Assembly: GCF_900104795.1 (NCBI RefSeq)
Contig: NZ_FNTG01000001.1
Coordinates: 186,001 to 250,000 of the forward strand
Length of the DNA: 64,000 nt
Direction: 5' to 3'
DNA from: Burkholderia sp. WP9
GTDB lineage: Bacteria; Pseudomonadota; Gammaproteobacteria; Burkholderiales; Burkholderiaceae
The position numbers and the translations under genes are program-made. The notes below the pieces were generated by a model. The model searched no databases and was not told the DNA's origin. It was given only the letters and a program-made list of their open reading frames with translations. Positions within the stretch are counted from its first letter, which is position 1, and each line of letters begins with the position of its first letter. Positions 45,809 through 55,200 of this stretch are shown here, piece after piece.

Positions 45809-47089
45809 ATGGATGTGCCAATCATGAAGAAGAGACGCACTGTCGCCTCGCAGGCAGCGGCCCGCGGGCCGCTGCCTGCACTGCCAGAAGCGCTGCTCGA
45901 TGAACTGGTGAAGGGCCCGATGACGCCCGCCGAGGTTCAGGACCTGATGCTGGCGTTCAACAAGGCACTGATCGAGCGGGCGATGGGCGCCGAGATGAGC
46001 ATGCATCTGGGCTACCGGCCCGGCCAGCCCAGGCCCTCTGAGCAGACCAACGAGCGCAACGGCGCCAGCGGCAAGACGGTGATCACCGAGCGCGGCCCGG
46101 TCAGGGTCGATCTGCCGCGCGACCGCGATGGCAGCTTCGAGCCGATCCTGATTCCCAAACACGAGCGCCGATTCACGGGCTTCGACGAGCGCATTATCGC
46201 GATGTACGCCCGGGGCATGAGCGTGCGCGAGATTCAGGCGTTTCTGGCCGAAAGCTACAGCACCGAGGTCTCCCCCGACTTCATCAGCTCGGTCACCGAC
46301 GAAGTCATGGCCGAAACGCTCGCCTGGCAGAGCCGTCCGCTCGAGCCGATGTATCCGGTGGTGTTCTTCGACGCGCTGCGCGTGAAGATCCGTGGCGACG
46401 GCGTGGTGAGCAACAAGGCAGTGTATCTGGCGCTGGGCATCCAGGCCGACGGTCAGCGCGACGTGCTCGGCCTGTGGATCGAGCAGACCGAAGGTGCGAA
46501 GTTCTGGCTGAAGGTGTTCAACGAACTGAAGACCCGGGGCTGCCAGGACATCCTGATCGCGGTGGTCGACGGCCTGAAGGGGCTGGCCGAGGCGATCGGC
46601 ACGGCGTACCCGCGCACGGCCGTGCAGACCTGCATCGTGCACCTGATCCGCAACAGCCTGGAATACGCCAGCTACAAGGATCGCAAAAGCGTCGCCGCAG
46701 CGCTGCGTCCGGTCTACGCCGCCGCGAACGAACAGGCCGCGCAGCAGGCCCTGGAGGCCTTTGCCGAAGGGCCATGGGGCGCGAAGTACCCGACCATCGT
46801 GCAGTCGTGGCGACGGGCGTGGGAGAACGTCACGCCGTTCTTCGTGTTTCCGCCCGACATACGCCGGGTGGTGTACACCACGAACGCCATTGAGAGTCTG
46901 AACATGCAACTACGCAAGATCATCAAGACCCGCGGCCACTTCCCCAACGACGAGGCCGCCATCAAGTTGCTCTGGCTGGCGCTGCGCAATGTGCTTAACA
47001 AGTCCGTGCGAACGGCATTCGACTGGTCGAGCGCCATGAATCAGTTCGCTATTCTGTTTGGTGAGCGTTTTACTCAGGCACGCGGTTAA
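45809..47089 (+). CDS. IS256-family transposase
   Basis: 426 residues from ATG 45809, 9 bases after AAGGA; ATG 45800 and 45824 are alternatives. The DDE residues are visible in PVVFFDALRVKIRGDG, ILIAVVDGLKGLAEAI and TNAIESLNMQLRKIIK. The N-terminal ALIERAMGAEMSMHLGY and the CIVHLIRNSL blocks are family hallmarks. No frameshift or stop interrupts it, so it looks active. Confidence 0.95.
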   Translation: MDVPIMKKRRTVASQAAARGPLPALPEALLDELVKGPMTPAEVQDLMLAFNKALIERAMGAEMSMHLGYRPGQPRPSEQTNERNGASGKTVITERGPVRVDLPRDRDGSFEPILIPKHERRFTGFDERIIAMYARGMSVREIQAFLAESYSTEVSPDFISSVTDEVMAETLAWQSRPLEPMYPVVFFDALRVKIRGDGVVSNKAVYLALGIQADGQRDVLGLWIEQTEGAKFWLKVFNELKTRGCQDILIAVVDGLKGLAEAIGTAYPRTAVQTCIVHLIRNSLEYASYKDRKSVAAALRPVYAAANEQAAQQALEAFAEGPWGAKYPTIVQSWRRAWENVTPFFVFPPDIRRVVYTTNAIESLNMQLRKIIKTRGHFPNDEAAIKLLWLALRNVLNKSVRTAFDWSSAMNQFAILFGERFTQARG

Positions 47090-47100
47090 TTCCGCTAACC

Positions 47101-47126
47101 GCCTCGCCCACAAAAATACGGACAGG
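47101..47126 (-). repeat. right terminal inverted repeat of the IS256 element
   Basis: Begins 12 bases after the transposase stop codon. It pairs with 45762-45787 with three mismatches. Confidence 0.9.
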
Positions 47127-47129
47127 TTC

Positions 47130-47137
47130 GACGCGAG
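47130..47137. repeat. target-site duplication, right copy
   Basis: Identical to GACGCGAG at 45751-45758. Confidence 0.85.
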
Positions 47138-47320
47138 CGGCAGCAGCTTGCGATGCCGCGTCGCCCACGCCAGGCCTCCAGAACCACCGCCCCTTCAAAG
47201 CATCGCCGAGGCGTAGCCGATGGCCTCCGTAGCGCAGACACAACCGCTGGTTCAAAGGCGGACCGTTCCGACGAGCGCGGAGCGCGAGGTGGGAGGGATG
47301 ACGCCCTTGTCACTGAAGCT

Positions 47321-47501
47321 GAATGTGCAAGGACACCGATTCCAGATGCACCACTACTGCAACTGTGCGGGGGACCCGCTTATGGGCTGGCGGTTCAAAG
47401 CGGCTTTCTTTGCCTCCTTTCTTTGCCGCGGCAAAGAAAGGAGGTGCCGCCCCGCACAGGGGCAACGCTAATACACCACCAACAAATCAAGGAAAGGCCA
47501 A
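47321..47501. repeat. 181-bp intergenic repeat, right inverted copy
   Basis: Inverted partner of 45454-45634. Here the central element at 47413-47444 is a perfect 32-bp palindrome, with the core TTTGCCGCGGCAAA. A 24-base piece of its outer end (47445-47468) is repeated in direct orientation at 47524-47547, so a third, decayed copy begins there. Confidence 0.9.
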
Positions 47502-47699
47502 CACCCCGTCGAGAACAAGTAGATGCCGCCCCGCACAGGGGCAACGCATAGAGCACCGCGAACTCAAGAAAAAGGCCAAAACCCTAAAAGAACAACAACC
47601 AAAACCGCGCCCCTCCGGCACCCCCACTGCCCCTGCGGTAGAATTCAACCCTCCGTCCGGCGTCACCCACGACGCCCCTCTCCCCGAAGGTCATCGTCG

Positions 47700-47933
47700 A
47701 TGCAAATTCAGATTCACAAGGAAGTCGATGCGCGCGGGCTGATGTGCCCGCTGCCCATTTTGCGCGCCAAGAAGGCGCTCGCCGACATGGAAAGCGGCCA
47801 GATTCTCAAGGTGCTGGCCACCGATCCCGGTTCGCAGCGCGATTTCGCCGCGTTCGCGAAGCAAACCGGCAATGAAATCGTCGAAAGCTCGGCGCAGGAC
47901 AAGGTTTTCACTTTCCTGATGAAACGCCGCTGA
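47700..47933 (+). CDS. tusA: TusA-like sulfurtransferase
   Basis: 77 residues from ATG 47700. The active-site Cys is in RGLMCPLPIL (Cys16), with the conserved Cys-Pro-x-Pro motif. The sequence then follows the TusA/SirA fold: LRAKKALADMESGQILKV, TDPGSQRDFAAFAKQTGN and an SSAQDKVFTFLMKR end. TusA passes persulfide sulfur in tRNA thiolation and other sulfur relays. It is convergent with galU. The symbol is by homology; other SirA-like paralogues exist. Confidence 0.85.
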   Translation: MQIQIHKEVDARGLMCPLPILRAKKALADMESGQILKVLATDPGSQRDFAAFAKQTGNEIVESSAQDKVFTFLMKRR

Positions 47934-47981
47934 AACCGGCGCACCGGCGTTCATGCCGGCCCAGTCTGCCGCCCAGAAAAC

Positions 47982-48026
47982 AAAAAAGGCGCTGTGCCCG
48001 CGAAAGCGGGGCACAGCGCCTTTTTA
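47982..48026. terminator. bidirectional terminator between tusA and galU
   Basis: GGCGCTGTGCCCGC and GCGGGGCACAGCGCC form a 14-bp stem with one bulged G around a GAAA loop. A6 precedes and T5 follows, so it can act in both directions. Confidence 0.9.
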
Positions 48027-48069
48027 CTTAGCTTCGACGCCTAACGAACGCCTGCCGGAAGAAAGCCGT

Positions 48070-48951
48070 TCAACCTTCCAGCACCGGCGAACGCGTGCGC
48101 AGATATTCTTCGAAATCCGCAGCCACTTCCGGGTGACGCAAGGCGAATTCGACCGTCGCCTTCAGATAACCCAGCTTGCTGCCGCAGTCGAAACGCGTGC
48201 CGTGATACTTGTACGCCAGCACCTGTTCGTCGGCGAGGAGCGACTGAATTGCGTCCGTCAGCTGCAATTCGCCGCCTGCACCCGGCTTCAACGCACGCAG
48301 ATGTTCGAAGATGCGCGGCTTGAGCACGTAGCGGCCCACCACGCCGAGATTCGACGGCGCCACGTTCGGCTCCGGCTTCTCGACGATGCCCGACATCTTG
48401 ATGATCGAATCTTCCCATTCCTTGCCGTCGACAATGCCGTACGACTTGGTTTCCTGCGCCGGGATCTCTTCCACGCCGATCACCGAGCTGTGATAGTGGT
48501 CGAACACCTCGATCATCTGCGCCATGACAGGCGGCGTTCCGTACAGCAAGTCGTCCGCGAGAATCACGGCAAACGGGTTGTCGCCCACCAGCTTCTCGGC
48601 GCACAGCACCGCGTGGCCGAGGCCGAGCGCCTCCGGCTGACGCACGTAGAAGCAATCCACGTGGCTCGGCTTGATGCTGCGCACGAGCTCCAGCAGCTTG
48701 TCCTTGCCGCGAGCCTCGAGTTCGGCCTCGATCTCATACGACTTGTCGAAATGGTCCTCGATCGCGCGCTTGCTGCGGCCGGTGACGAAGATCATTTCGG
48801 TGATGCCGGCCGCCATCGCCTCTTCGACCGCGTACTGGATCAGTGGCTTGTCGACGATCGGCAGCATCTCTTTCGGGCTCGCCTTCGTGGCAGGGAGGAA
48901 CCGGGTGCCAAGACCTGCTACCGGAAAAACCGCCTTTGTAACTTTTAGCAT
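48070..48951 (-). CDS. galU: UTP-glucose-1-phosphate uridylyltransferase
   Basis: 293 residues from ATG 48951 after AGGG. It makes UDP-glucose for lipopolysaccharide and exopolysaccharide. The nucleotide motif is FPVAGLGTRFLPATKASPKEMLP and the catalytic Lys follows in VEKPEPN. Other blocks: RQPEALGLGHAVLCAE, ILADDLLYG and GGELQLTDAI. Length and motifs are canonical. Confidence 0.96.
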   Translation of the reverse strand: MLKVTKAVFPVAGLGTRFLPATKASPKEMLPIVDKPLIQYAVEEAMAAGITEMIFVTGRSKRAIEDHFDKSYEIEAELEARGKDKLLELVRSIKPSHVDCFYVRQPEALGLGHAVLCAEKLVGDNPFAVILADDLLYGTPPVMAQMIEVFDHYHSSVIGVEEIPAQETKSYGIVDGKEWEDSIIKMSGIVEKPEPNVAPSNLGVVGRYVLKPRIFEHLRALKPGAGGELQLTDAIQSLLADEQVLAYKYHGTRFDCGSKLGYLKATVEFALRHPEVAADFEEYLRTRSPVLEG

Positions 48952-49024
48952 GTGATTACCCTGAATCCTCTGGATTAGCTATCGGTCCTTGCCCGCCTCT
49001 TAGGGGGCGGGCATGGAGCGTCGA

Positions 49025-51904
49025 TCAGACCGGCAAGCGCGCCAATTGGGCTTTCAGCTTGCCCACTGTGGCTTCGAATTCTGCCAGTCTTTTCTGCTCC
49101 TGCTCAACGACTGCCGGCGGCGCCTTTGCAACGAAACTCTCATTCTGCAATTTGCCGTTGCACTTGACGATTTCCGTGCTCAACCGCGCAATCTCCTTCG
49201 ACAACCGCTCGCGCTCGACTGCCACATCGATTTCCACCTTCAGCACGAGCTTGTCATTCCCTACGATAGCAATTGGCGCGCCATCTGCCTGCGCATCCAG
49301 CGTTGCCTCGTCGGCAATGATTTGCACCTCCGACAAACGGGCCAGTGCCTGTGCGTACGGAGCAAAGGTGCGCAAGCGCTCCGCGTTGCCGGTAGCGAGC
49401 AACGGCACCTTCACCGCCGGCGACAGATTCATTTCGCCGCGCAGATTCCGGCACGCATCGATCACTGCTTTCAGGTCGGCCGCCCACTGCTCGGCGTCTT
49501 CATCGATCTTCGACGGTTCGGCAACGGGGTAAGGCTGCACCATGATGGACGCTTCGCCCTCGGCTTTGCCCTCGGGGTAACGTCCGGCCAACGGCGCCAC
49601 TTTTTGCCACAGCGCCTCGGTGATAAACGGAATCACCGGATGCGCGAGGCGCAGCACCGTCTCGAGCACGCGCAGCAGCGTGCGGCGTGTTGCGCGCTGC
49701 TGGTTCGGTTGACCCGTCTGGATCTGAACCTTGGCGAGTTCGAGATACCAGTCACAGTATTCGTCCCATACGAACTTGTATAGGGCGTTGGCCACATTGT
49801 CAAAACGATAGTCGGCGAAACCCTTGGCGATTTCCGCTTCCACCCGTTGCAGGCGCGAGACGATCCAGCGGTCGGCCGACGAGAAATTCAGGTGCCCGTC
49901 CGGGCCGCATTCACCGCATTGTTCCGGCTTGCCGAAGCCGCAATCGTGGCCTTCGCAGTTCATCAGCACGAAACGCGTGGCATTCCACAGCTTGTTGCAG
50001 AAGTTGCGATAGCCTTCGCAGCGCGCGAGATCGAAGTTGACGTTGCGCCCGAGGGTGGCCATGGAGGCCATCGTGAAGCGCAGCGCGTCGGTGCCGAACG
50101 CCGGGATGCCGTCGGGGAATTCCTTACGGGTCTTCTTTTCGATCGATGCGGCCTGCTTCGGGTTCATCAGGCCGGTGGTGCGCTTGGCGACCAGCGCGTC
50201 GAGGTCGATACCGTCGACGATATCGATCGGGTCGAGCGTATTGCCCTTGCTCTTCGACATTTTCTGGCCTTCGGCGTCGCGCACGAGACCGTGCACGTAC
50301 ACCGTGTCGAACGGCACCTTGCCGGTGAAGTGCGTGGTCATCATGACCATGCGCGCCACCCAGAAAAAGATGATGTCGAAGCCGGTGACCAGCACCGACG
50401 ACGGCAGGAAGTGCTTGAGTTCCTGCGTTTCATTCGGCCAACCGAGCGACGAGAACGGCACCAGAGCAGACGAGAACCACGTGTCGAGCACGTCTTCGTC
50501 GCGTTTGAGGGCGCCCGTGTAGCCGGCTGCCACAGCCTTGGCGCGCGCGTCTTCTTCGGTCTTCGCCACGAAGATTTCGCCGTTTTCGCCGTACCACGCC
50601 GGGATCTGGTGGCCCCACCAGAGCTGGCGCGAGATGCACCAGTCCTGAATGTTTTCGAGCCACTGGTAGTAAGTGGTGGTCCAGTTTTCCGGCACGAATT
50701 TGATTTCGCCGCTGCGCACCACGTCGAGCGCCGTTTCCGCGATCGATTTGCCGGGATTGAAGGTGCCTTCCGGCGCCGGCTTGCTCATGGCGACGAACCA
50801 TTGGTCCGTCAGCATCGGCTCGATCACGACGCCCGTGCGGTCGCCGCGCGGCACCATCAGCTTGTGCGGCTTGACCGATTCGAGCGCGCCGAGCGCTTCG
50901 AGGTCGGCCACGACCTGCTTGCGGGCTTCGAAGCGATCGAGGCCGCGGTATTTTTCCGGCGCATTGTCGTTGATCTTCGCGTCGAGCGTGAGGATTTCGA
51001 TTTGCGGGAGCTTGTGGCGCAGGCCGACCTGGTAGTCGTTGAAATCGTGCGCGGGCGTGACTTTGACGACGCCGGTGCCGAATTCGCGGTCGACATAATC
51101 ATCCGCGATGATCGGCACTTCGCGGCCCGACAGCGGCAGCGTGACCGTCTTGCCGATCAGCTGCGCGTAGCGCTCGTCTTCTGGGTGGACCATCACGGCG
51201 GTGTCGCCGAGCATGGTTTCGGGGCGCGTGGTGGCGACCGTCAGATGGCCCGAGCCGTCCGTGAGCGGGTACTGGATGTGCCAGAGCGAGCCGTTTTCTT
51301 CCTCGCTGACCACTTCGAGGTCGGAGACGGCGGTGAGCAGCACCGGGTCCCAGTTCACGAGGCGCTTGCCGCGATAGATCAGGCCCTGTTCATACAGGCG
51401 GACGAAGACGTCGCGCACGGCGGCCGACATTTTGTCGTCCATCGTGAAATATTCGCGCGACCAGTCGATCGAGGCGCCCAGACGCCGCACCTGATTCGTG
51501 ATGGTCGAGCCGGATTGCTGCTTCCATTCCCACACGCGTTCGACGAACTTTTCGCGGCCGAGGTCGTGGCGCGAGACGCCTTGCGCGTCCAGTTGCCGTT
51601 CGACGACGATCTGCGTGGCGATACCCGCGTGGTCCGTGCCCGGCACCCACAGGGTGTTTTCGCCGAGCATGCGGTGGTAGCGGGTGAGGCCGTCCATGAT
51701 CGTCTGGTTGAACGCGTGGCCCATGTGGAGGGTGCCCGTGACGTTCGGCGGCGGCAGCTGGATCGAGAAATCCTTTTTGTTCGGCTCGAAGGAGGGCGCC
51801 GCGTAGGCGCGCTTTTCCCATTCAGGGCCCCAGTGGGCTTCAATGGTATGGGGCTCGAAGCTCTTGGCAAGCGTGGAGGTGGTGTCGCTCGGGGTCTCGC
51901 TCAT
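49025..51904 (-). CDS. valS: valyl-tRNA synthetase
   Basis: 959 residues. Class I synthetase: [16 protein letters not shown] (HIGH equivalent) near residue 52, [11 protein letters not shown], the CP1 editing domain and [12 protein letters not shown] at about residue 547. The C-terminal coiled-coil arm ends [20 protein letters not shown] on the minus strand at 51940-51945 is a likely -10 box. Full length. Confidence 0.97.
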   Translation of the reverse strand: MSETPSDTTSTLAKSFEPHTIEAHWGPEWEKRAYAAPSFEPNKKDFSIQLPPPNVTGTLHMGHAFNQTIMDGLTRYHRMLGENTLWVPGTDHAGIATQIVVERQLDAQGVSRHDLGREKFVERVWEWKQQSGSTITNQVRRLGASIDWSREYFTMDDKMSAAVRDVFVRLYEQGLIYRGKRLVNWDPVLLTAVSDLEVVSEEENGSLWHIQYPLTDGSGHLTVATTRPETMLGDTAVMVHPEDERYAQLIGKTVTLPLSGREVPIIADDYVDREFGTGVVKVTPAHDFNDYQVGLRHKLPQIEILTLDAKINDNAPEKYRGLDRFEARKQVVADLEALGALESVKPHKLMVPRGDRTGVVIEPMLTDQWFVAMSKPAPEGTFNPGKSIAETALDVVRSGEIKFVPENWTTTYYQWLENIQDWCISRQLWWGHQIPAWYGENGEIFVAKTEEDARAKAVAAGYTGALKRDEDVLDTWFSSALVPFSSLGWPNETQELKHFLPSSVLVTGFDIIFFWVARMVMMTTHFTGKVPFDTVYVHGLVRDAEGQKMSKSKGNTLDPIDIVDGIDLDALVAKRTTGLMNPKQAASIEKKTRKEFPDGIPAFGTDALRFTMASMATLGRNVNFDLARCEGYRNFCNKLWNATRFVLMNCEGHDCGFGKPEQCGECGPDGHLNFSSADRWIVSRLQRVEAEIAKGFADYRFDNVANALYKFVWDEYCDWYLELAKVQIQTGQPNQQRATRRTLLRVLETVLRLAHPVIPFITEALWQKVAPLAGRYPEGKAEGEASIMVQPYPVAEPSKIDEDAEQWAADLKAVIDACRNLRGEMNLSPAVKVPLLATGNAERLRTFAPYAQALARLSEVQIIADEATLDAQADGAPIAIVGNDKLVLKVEIDVAVERERLSKEIARLSTEIVKCNGKLQNESFVAKAPPAVVEQEQKRLAEFEATVGKLKAQLARLPV

Positions 51905-52244
51905 TGTGTCGGTCAGCTGGTGAATGCAAAGAATGCTCGATTATAAGCGGCGCTCCGCGGCCAGGGATTTTTGCTGTTTTGAGACGCCGCTCGCGTGTGC
52001 GTCGGCGGCTTCGGCCTTTTTCGGGTCGTGCTCGGGCCGCTGGCCTCTCGGGGCTGTCGCGGACGGGCATTCGCGGCATGGCAGCTGCCGCCGCGCAAGC
52101 CGGAGCCGTCCGCGAAGACCGACATCGGGGTCGATACACCCAGGTACGACATCTCCGGACTTCGGCCATGCTGCAATGGGCCCGACAGCACGGCGCCTCT
52201 CCCATGTTTGCTGTCATTCTTTCCTTCATACGGAGTCTGGAAAA
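51905..52244. other. intergenic region between valS and the HTH-array gene
   Basis: About 340 bases between divergent genes. On the minus strand a TATAAT box at 51940-51945 suits valS. On the plus strand no clear promoter, Pip box or hrp box is seen. The frame of the HTH-array protein is open through this region but has no ribosome site before 52232. Confidence 0.5.
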
Positions 52245-55200
52245 ATGACGATATCCCCAGCAAGCGGTTGGACTTCTCCCGTCCGGGACGATTTTTCCAG
52301 GCAGAACAGAGAGACTGAAAAGCCCAAGCCGGCAGACCATGCGCCGCCGGATCCGACTCTCGCGCGACCGATAGCTGCGCTGGCGGCCGCGAAGCAGAGC
52401 GAAGCCCGTGCCCCTCGGCCGTGGTTTTCCACGTCAGCCGCTTTATTGTCGCGCCAGACATCCGGCGAGGCGCTCCTGGCGCATGTCGCCCGGACGGCCC
52501 ACGCGAAGGCAAGAGGCGACACGCTGGAGGTGCCATTAGGTCAACGCCGGTCCCCGCGGGCTGTATCCGCTCACGCCGGTGCCTTGGCAGGACGGGTTCC
52601 CCACGGCCTGCACGGCACGCTTCCCGCTGCGGCCGCCGACCCGCAGCAGGCCACGCCAACCGCTCGCGCGCTGCCCAATGCGAGTCTGGAGGAGTTCAAG
52701 GCACTCAACACGAACTTCGACACGCTAGATGGCGAAGCTCACCGCAGCAGCGAGGCGAACTCCCGAATTGCGCAGAAAATCGAAGCCCGCATCCAGCAGG
52801 AAATGACCGGTTATCCGCCTCAGGTGATCCAGCTCCAGGAAAGACAAACGCACCTGCAAGGGATGCTGGCCGAGCTGCCGGATAGCGAACGTCAATTCTA
52901 TAGTGGCGTTCTCGCGACATTGGGCGTGGCCTATCAGCTTGAAACCGATCAGGACAAACGCTACGCGATCAATGAGAAATTGACTGGCCTCGAGAACGCC
53001 GTTCGTGAGGGAGTCAGCCGGGTTCGCAACGATCCTGTCGAGCGGGTTCTGGGCCAATTCAACCCGCCCATGGGCGAGGCTTATCTGAACAAGGAAGACA
53101 GGGAGCGTGTCGGCCACCTTGCGACATTGCGCGAAGCATTCCTCGGGGCTGCGGACGCCGGCGAACGGGAGGACCTGTTCGCCGAAGCCAGCGACCTCAA
53201 AAGCAAACTGCAGGGGCGAATCTCGGTCGAAATCGGCAAACGCCAGCGCGTGGAAAACGCCCGTTGGAAAGAGGCCAACGGCGAAGTAGACCGCATTCTG
53301 CAGGAAGCACAGGCGCAGACCGATCCCGCCAGGCGCTACGAACTGATTGGCCGTCAACTTTTTCAGATCAACCCCGGCCAGGACGAGTTGAAGGATAAAG
53401 TCGTTCTGGCCTTTACCCAGCGCATGCACGACTCGCCGCAATGGCGGGGCACGCTGGATATCTGGCACGATCAGGTCAGCGGTCCACTCAATGCGCATTC
53501 AGTCGGCGCGGCCAAACGATATACGGATATTCTCGGCGACCTGCCGCCGGTGAGCGCCGACTACGTGCGCGATCTCAGCGACCGGTACAACGCCGTCCTC
53601 AAGGACGTCACTTATAAAGACTATTCGATCACACCTGCGGCGCGCGCGGAAAAGACGGCCGGGCAAGTTCTGGAAGGCGTCGAGCGTGTGCTTCTCGGAC
53701 TGACGCCTTTAGCGCCGCTGGCGGATCTCCAGCCTTCCACCCTGCCGGACAATGTCCGCATGGGGCTTGATTACGGTTCGGCGTTGCTGGGCTTGCTGGG
53801 AGGAGAAGGCTGGGGGATCGCCCGAGAAATCGGCCTTTCAGGTAAAGCGCTTTCCGCAGCGGCGCGGGATGCCGAGGCGGTCAATATGGCGGGAGAAGCA
53901 GGCGACTCGGCAGGCAGAGGTCTGATTCAGGCAGCGGGCGAAGGCATTGTCGAAGGTCGACAGGCAGAACAGTCCTTGAGTCGCGACGCGCAGGCAGCGG
54001 AAAAAGCGTTGCGGGAGCAGACCGTTGCCGAGGCCGGTCCTGCGGTGGATCCGATCAGCCTGCTTGCGCGTCAGAGCGTGGGGGACAGCCCTTATGGATC
54101 AATGGCGAGCTATGCCGATCCTGGCGTCTCGTTGAAAGATCTCCGTCCGGGCTCGACCCGGGGGATCCTCGTGGATGCCAAAGGTGACCGGTATATCGAA
54201 CTGGGCGGAGCGGCCTATCACGTCCGCTTTGACCGGGACACCGAAAGCTGGCGGGTGTTTAGCAAAGGAGCGGATTTGAAACCGCAATACCCCGTTCGCC
54301 TGAATGAGACATCGCACCAATGGGAGCTTGATGGTGAGGTAGGACTGAGGGGCGGAGCCCCGGGGAAAAAAATGAGCCCTGAAGTCCGGCAGGAACTCAT
54401 CAGACTGTTGAAGGAAAAAGAGTTATCGATCGGCCAGATAGCAAAGAGATTCGGAATATCTGATTCAACAGTGAGAAGACTTGCGGATAGCGAGAAAATC
54501 ACCGGAGTTCGGGCCGTCTACAAGCCTAAAGTACCTGTCACAGATGAAATGCGACGAGAGGTTATCAAGCTGCTGAGAGAAGGCCAGTTGTTACAGGTCC
54601 AGATAGCCAATCAACTGGGAATTTCGGAAATGACGGTCAGCAGGATTGCTGCGGTTGCCGGCGTCAGGTCAATAGCCAGACGCGCGTTTCCTCAACGGGC
54701 AATCACGCCGGAACTTCGACTGAAAGCCATTCAACTATTAGAGAAGGGCGAGCTGTCCCATAGACAAATAGCACGCGAATTGGGGATCTCCCTTTTTACA
54801 GTGAACAATATTGCGAAGAAGCAGAATATCCCGCTTACCGCCGCGGCCTCCCTGCGCAATCTGAAAACGTCACCGGGAGACCGTGAGAAGATCATCGAGC
54901 GACTCAAGGAGGGAATGACGAGCCGGGAAATAGTCGCGCAGACCGGTGCATCTCAATCGAACGTGTCGTTGATTGCCAGGCAGGCGGGCCTGGCTCCTCC
55001 GCTGCCGAAGGGCGTTACGCCCGAGCAGATCGACCAGATATTCGCACTGAACGACCAAGGGAAAAACACCGGAGAAATCGCCGGTGCAGTCAAATTGTCG
55101 AAGGGTAAGGTCAGAGACGTTCTTGCGAATTACAACGCCAATACCTACAAAAGGTCGTGGTGGGATACGACGCCGGAAAACCGCACAGCGGCGATCCAGC

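Larger units (their letters stand above)
45759..47129 (+). mobile_element. IS256-family insertion sequence (1371 bp)
   Basis: Bounded by imperfect inverted repeats (CCTATCCGTAATTTCG-type left end at 45762-45787 and its partner at 47101-47126, 3 mismatches in 26). It is flanked by an 8-bp direct duplication and encodes one IS256-type transposase filling most of its length. The intact ends and target duplication indicate a recent insertion. It landed in the spacer between two inverted intergenic repeats. Confidence 0.93.

Noticed and set aside
47220..47471. Small protein (about 83 residues) over the right 181-bp repeat
   Set aside because: The frame runs through a repeated intergenic element with palindromes and has no good ribosome site; likely not translated.
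49847..51946. 699-residue plus-strand frame over valS
   Set aside because: Shadow of a full-length synthetase on the other strand.
51905..52244. Pip box or hrpB box (TTCG-N15/16-TTCG) upstream of the HTH-array gene
   Set aside because: TTCG occurs at several places (52010, 52020, 52070, 52161) but no pair has the required spacing, so T3SS control cannot be claimed.
51924..52244. Upstream extension of the HTH-array protein to 1397 residues
   Set aside because: The extra 107 residues are Cys/Arg/Ser-rich, in non-coding-like sequence, and the first good ribosome site precedes ATG 52245.
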